From NCBI GenBank assembly GCA_030527925.1, contig JAUMZW010000015.1:1-39019 (forward strand): a DNA stretch of 39,019 nucleotides, written 5' to 3'. A program made the position numbers and the translations under genes. Source of the stretch: Streptococcus sp. GTDB lineage: Bacteria; Bacillota; Bacilli; Lactobacillales; Streptococcaceae. Every line of letters begins with the position of its first letter. Positions within the stretch are counted from its first letter, which is position 1. Below are positions 36,512-39,019 of the stretch, in pieces. Under the pieces are notes generated by a model that did not search any database, was not told where the DNA came from, and saw only the letters and a program-made list of their open reading frames with translations.

Positions 36512-37402
36512 CATTTGTTTCAAACGTGCTATCCTATCCTCAAGAGCTGGATGTGTACTAAATAAAGACTTGAAACCATTACTTTTAAGTGGATTACTAA
36601 TATATAACGCTGCACTAGCCTCGTCAATAGGATGTTCCATAGGATGCGATGTTTGTAACTTTTCTAAAGCATGAATCATACCTAAAGGATTCCGTGTAAG
36701 TTCAACAGAACTAGCATCAGCTAGGTACTCTCTCTCTCTTGAAATTGCTAATTGAATCAACGTAGCAACAAGAGGCGCTAGAATAATAGAAATAAGTGAA
36801 AATACAAGAACTAGAACACTAAAACTATTATCATCTCGACTATCACGTCTACGATTATTTCCTCCGTACCACATCATACGTGTTCCAAAACTAGAGATCA
36901 TAGCAATAGCGCTAGAAAGAGCAACAGCTATCGTTGAAATTCTAATATCATAATTCCTAATATGACTAATTTCATGTCCGATAACGGCTTCTAGTTCTTC
37001 ACGATTCATAGCTTTTAAAATACCAGTTGTAGCAGCAACAGCTGCATTATCAGGACTAGAACCTGTTGCAAAAGCATTCATGGAACTATCCTCAACAATA
37101 AAAACTCTAGGCATGGGTAGCTGAGCAACCATAGCCATATCTTCAACAATATGATAATACTCTGGAGCTTGATTCTCTGTAATTTCAATTGCATTATTCA
37201 TAGACATAACAACATTGGTTGATTGAAAAATCATACTAACAGCATAAATAAAACCAATGATCAAAGATAAAACTATACCAAGTTGTATACTACCAATAAT
37301 TAAATAACCACTTGCCGCACCAATTAAAGATAATAAAAAGAAAAATACAATCAATAATAAAATTGTCCGACGTTTATTTCTAGAAATTTGTTCAAATAAC
37401 AT
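36509..37402 (-). CDS. htpX: membrane zinc metalloprotease HtpX
   Basis: This M48-family protease helps clear damaged membrane proteins. The 297-residue protein has two N-terminal membrane helices (about 12-35 and 38-60). The zinc site HEISH is at 143-147, with the third ligand Glu in [10 protein letters not shown] (about 225). Two further helices (about 152-172 and 194-218) and the C-terminal [14 protein letters not shown] complete it. The active site faces the cytoplasm in known members. It follows lemA by 24 bases and is cotranscribed with it, the common arrangement in streptococci. Confidence 0.95.
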   Translation of the reverse strand: MLFEQISRNKRRTILLLIVFFFLLSLIGAASGYLIIGSIQLGIVLSLIIGFIYAVSMIFQSTNVVMSMNNAIEITENQAPEYYHIVEDMAMVAQLPMPRVFIVEDSSMNAFATGSSPDNAAVAATTGILKAMNREELEAVIGHEISHIRNYDIRISTIAVALSSAIAMISSFGTRMMWYGGNNRRRDSRDDNSFSVLVLVFSLISIILAPLVATLIQLAISREREYLADASSVELTRNPLGMIHALEKLQTSHPMEHPIDEASAALYISNPLKSNGFKSLFSTHPALEDRIARLKQM

Positions 37403-37426
37403 AAAGATACTCTTTTTTTAAAGTTT

Positions 37427-37981
37427 TTAAAAATTAAATTCAACTTTAGGAACAGATTTTTCTTCCTCAGGAGTTTCAAGAAATTGGCTTGGTTTAAACC
37501 CAAACAATTTTCCAATAATATTACTAGGAAACGTTTCTAATTTTATATTATAATTTGAGGTAGTTGAATTAAAGAGTTGACGTGAATAAGAAATTTTATT
37601 TTCAGTATTACTAAGCTCTTCTTGTAACTTCACAAAACTTGAATTTGCCTTTAAATCAGGATAATTTTCTGCAACTGCAAAGATACCTGATACCTGCTTT
37701 GTCAATGCATCACTTGCTTTCATCGCATCAACTGGAGTCTGAGCTTTGGCAACCTGAGCACGTAGTTCGGCTATTTTTTCAAGAGTCTTACCTTCATAAC
37801 TCGAATAGCCTTTAACAGTTTCAATTAGATTGGGCAGTAAGTCATTACGTCGTTTCAATTGGACATCAATTTGACTCCAAGACTCTTTAGTTTGCATACG
37901 GCTTCTAACTAATGAATTATAGGCAGTAATGACCCATAAAACAATTACAATAATAATAGCTAAAATTATAAAAATACTCAT
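37427..37981 (-). CDS. lemA: LemA family protein
   Basis: This 184-residue protein is anchored by one N-terminal hydrophobic helix (about 2-22) and is otherwise helical. The family core is seen in [20 protein letters not shown], then [19 protein letters not shown], and [20 protein letters not shown]. The exact function is unknown; genes of this family are regularly paired with htpX. TTTATT-17-TATAAT at 38033-38005 is its promoter and AAAGGAG its ribosome site. It is divergent from rsmG. Confidence 0.93.
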   Translation of the reverse strand: MSIFIILAIIIVIVLWVITAYNSLVRSRMQTKESWSQIDVQLKRRNDLLPNLIETVKGYSSYEGKTLEKIAELRAQVAKAQTPVDAMKASDALTKQVSGIFAVAENYPDLKANSSFVKLQEELSNTENKISYSRQLFNSTTSNYNIKLETFPSNIIGKLFGFKPSQFLETPEEEKSVPKVEFNF

Positions 37982-38004
37982 AATTATTCTCCTTTACACA
38001 AATC

Positions 38005-38033
38005 ATTATAACAATTTTTTTAACCTAAATAAA
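38005..38033 (-). promoter_or_regulatory. promoter of lemA-htpX
   Basis: On the minus strand TTTATT (38033-38028), 17 bases, TATAAT (38010-38005), about 24 bases before the lemA ATG. Confidence 0.65.
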
Positions 38034-38058
38034 GTAAATATCATTCTAAGCATCTTTA

Positions 38059-38067
38059 TGATAAAAT
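38059..38067 (+). promoter_or_regulatory. extended -10 promoter of rsmG
   Basis: TGATAAAAT in front of rsmG, about 27 bases before the ATG. No clear -35. AAAGGAAG is the ribosome site. Confidence 0.5.
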
Positions 38068-38094
38068 ATTAGTAATAAAATAAAAAGGAAGCTT

Positions 38095-38808
38095 ATGACA
38101 CCAGAAGAATTTTACACAAATTTAAAAAAATATAATATTGAACTTAATACAAAACAAAAGAAACAATTTGAGATTTATTTTGAGGAACTAATTACGTGGA
38201 ATGAAAAAATAAATCTTACAGCTATAACAGATAAACAAGAAGTCTATCTTAAACATTTCTATGATTCAATATCCCCTATATTAGAAGGGGAAATTCAAGA
38301 TACTAACATTAAGGTTTTAGATATAGGAGCAGGAGCCGGCTTTCCAAGTATCCCAATGAAAATTATATTTCCTAAAATAGAAATAACAATAATAGATTCA
38401 TTGAATAAAAGAATAACCTTTTTAAATAATCTATCAGAAAAATTATCCTTAAATAATGTATATTTTTTTCATGGAAGAGCAGAAGATTATGGAAAAGATA
38501 AAAAATTTAGATCTCAATATGATATTGTTACAGCAAGAGCAGTGGCAAGACTTCAAGTATTACTTGAAATAACTATTCCTTTCTTAAAACTAAATGGTAA
38601 ATTAGTTGCTTTAAAAGCCTCTGCAGCAGAAGAAGAAATTTCAGAATCGCAAAATGCATTGAAAGTATTATTTTCACAAATAAAACTCACTAAAGACTAT
38701 CATTTACCAAATGGAGATAAACGAAATATTACAATTATAGAAAAGAAGAAAGAAACACCGAATAAATATCCAAGAAAAGCTGGAACACCAAATAAAAAAC
38801 CTTTATAA
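38095..38808 (+). CDS. rsmG: 16S rRNA (guanine-527-N7) methyltransferase RsmG (GidB)
   Basis: It methylates G527 of 16S rRNA using SAM; loss of the family enzyme is known to give low-level streptomycin resistance. The 237-residue protein has the N-terminal helical part with [10 protein letters not shown]. The SAM-binding motif is [17 protein letters not shown] (about 81-97), followed by [13 protein letters not shown] and [12 protein letters not shown] basic Lys/Pro-rich tail ends [10 protein letters not shown]. It is on the plus strand, divergent from lemA, as in other streptococci. Confidence 0.96.
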   Translation: MTPEEFYTNLKKYNIELNTKQKKQFEIYFEELITWNEKINLTAITDKQEVYLKHFYDSISPILEGEIQDTNIKVLDIGAGAGFPSIPMKIIFPKIEITIIDSLNKRITFLNNLSEKLSLNNVYFFHGRAEDYGKDKKFRSQYDIVTARAVARLQVLLEITIPFLKLNGKLVALKASAAEEEISESQNALKVLFSQIKLTKDYHLPNGDKRNITIIEKKKETPNKYPRKAGTPNKKPL

Positions 38809-38837
38809 ATACCCTTACTAAAGTAAGGGTATTTATA
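38804..38837. terminator. bidirectional terminator after rsmG
   Basis: AAATACCCTTACT and AGTAAGGGTATTT form a nearly perfect stem overlapping the rsmG stop, with T-rich sequence after it. Confidence 0.8.
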
Positions 38838-38860
38838 ATAAAATCTAAAATATAATGCAA

Positions 38861-38888
38861 AAAAACTCTTCTAAAAATAGAAGAGTCA
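38861..38888 (-). terminator. terminator of the tRNA operon
   Basis: Minus strand ACTCTTCTA/TAGAAGAGT with a 4-base loop and seven T residues, starting just after the tRNA-Glu gene. Confidence 0.88.
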
Positions 38889-38891
38889 ATA

Positions 38892-38963
38892 TAGTCCGTA
38901 CGGGATTCGAACCCGTGTTACCGCCGTGAAAAGGCGGTGTCTTAACCCCTTGACCAACGGACC
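38892..38963 (-). tRNA. tRNA-Glu (anticodon UUC)
   Basis: The 72-base gene reads GGTCCGTTGGTCAAGGGG at its 5' end. The anticodon stem-loop is CCGCCTTTCACGGCGG with anticodon TTC, and the T arm is CGGGTTCGAATCCCG. The acceptor stem closes with one G-U pair. CCA is not encoded. It is the last gene of a tRNA cluster that continues beyond the window. Confidence 0.97.
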
Positions 38964-38968
38964 ATATA

Positions 38969-39019
38969 TGCCGGCTACATGACTTGAACACGCGACCCTC
39001 TGATTACAAATCAGATGCT
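38969..39019 (-). tRNA. tRNA-Thr (anticodon UGU), cut by the window edge
   Basis: The 3' 51 bases are present: anticodon arm TCTGATTTGTAATCAGA with anticodon TGT, T arm GCGTGTTCAAGTCATGT and acceptor AGCCGGC plus A. The D arm and 5' acceptor strand lie outside the window. It is 5 bases from tRNA-Glu and cotranscribed with it. Confidence 0.93.

Noticed and set aside
1..39019. CRISPR arrays, prophage genes, toxin-antitoxin pairs or defence islands
   Set aside because: I saw no spaced direct repeats, integrase, phage structural genes or defence-type neighbours. The region is core chromosome with a few decayed genes.

Overview
The window is chromosomal DNA from a low-GC Firmicute, almost certainly a Streptococcus, probably of the pyogenic group (agalactiae/uberis/parauberis-like). 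The evidence is the AT-rich base composition, the FabK/FabM-type fatty acid cluster under FabT, a ComX/SigX competence sigma factor with a ComR-type operator, the gene order nrdR-dnaB-dnaI-der-snf-murC-mltG-greA, and an LPXTG remnant. The species cannot be fixed from the sequence alone. Nearly all genes lie on the minus strand, so transcription runs from high to low coordinates. The exceptions are lysC and rsmG.

Layout. 1-600: a possible insertion-sequence edge and the wreck of a serine-rich LPXTG wall protein. 628-4564: an operon with a SAM-hydrolase-family protein, a UPF0397 S component, a fused double ECF ATPase and EcfT. 4674-6229: an amino-acid ABC permease and a frameshifted binding protein. 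6486-16997: the complete type II fatty acid synthesis cluster (fabM, fabT, fabH, acpP, fabK, fabD, fabG, fabF, accB, fabZ, accC, accD, accA). It carries three FabT boxes, before fabM, fabT and fabK, and a hairpin between acpP and fabK. 17145-19235: a HAD phosphatase and the divergent aspartate kinase gene lysC. 19265-19807: comX with its ComR operator. 19855-31836: a replication and wall block (nrdR, dnaB, dnaI, der, a SNF2 helicase, a protein of unknown function, murC, an acetyltransferase, mltG, greA). 32007-35144: ahpC-ahpF preceded by a frameshifted adhP. 35291-37981: a decayed LAS-type peptidase, a DUF177 protein, htpX and lemA. 38095-38808: rsmG. 38892-39019: tRNA-Glu and a cut tRNA-Thr.

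How the parts work together. AccABCD makes malonyl-CoA and FabD loads it on AcpP. FabH starts chains, and FabF, FabG, FabZ and FabK elongate them. FabM diverts chains to unsaturated products, and FabT represses the set. AhpC and AhpF form a peroxide-reducing pair. DnaB and DnaI load the replicative helicase, MurC and MltG serve peptidoglycan synthesis, and ComX would switch on late competence genes when ComR-XIP acts at its operator.

Nothing here is clearly a new defence or mobile system. The most unusual points are a comX gene with a perfect ComR-type dyad, the apparent absence of covRS between the DUF177 gene and nrdR, a SAM-hydrolase/ECF-transporter operon with unknown substrate, and four decayed genes. 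Two of the four are broken at simple repeats: a TA repeat in the binding protein and G runs in adhP.
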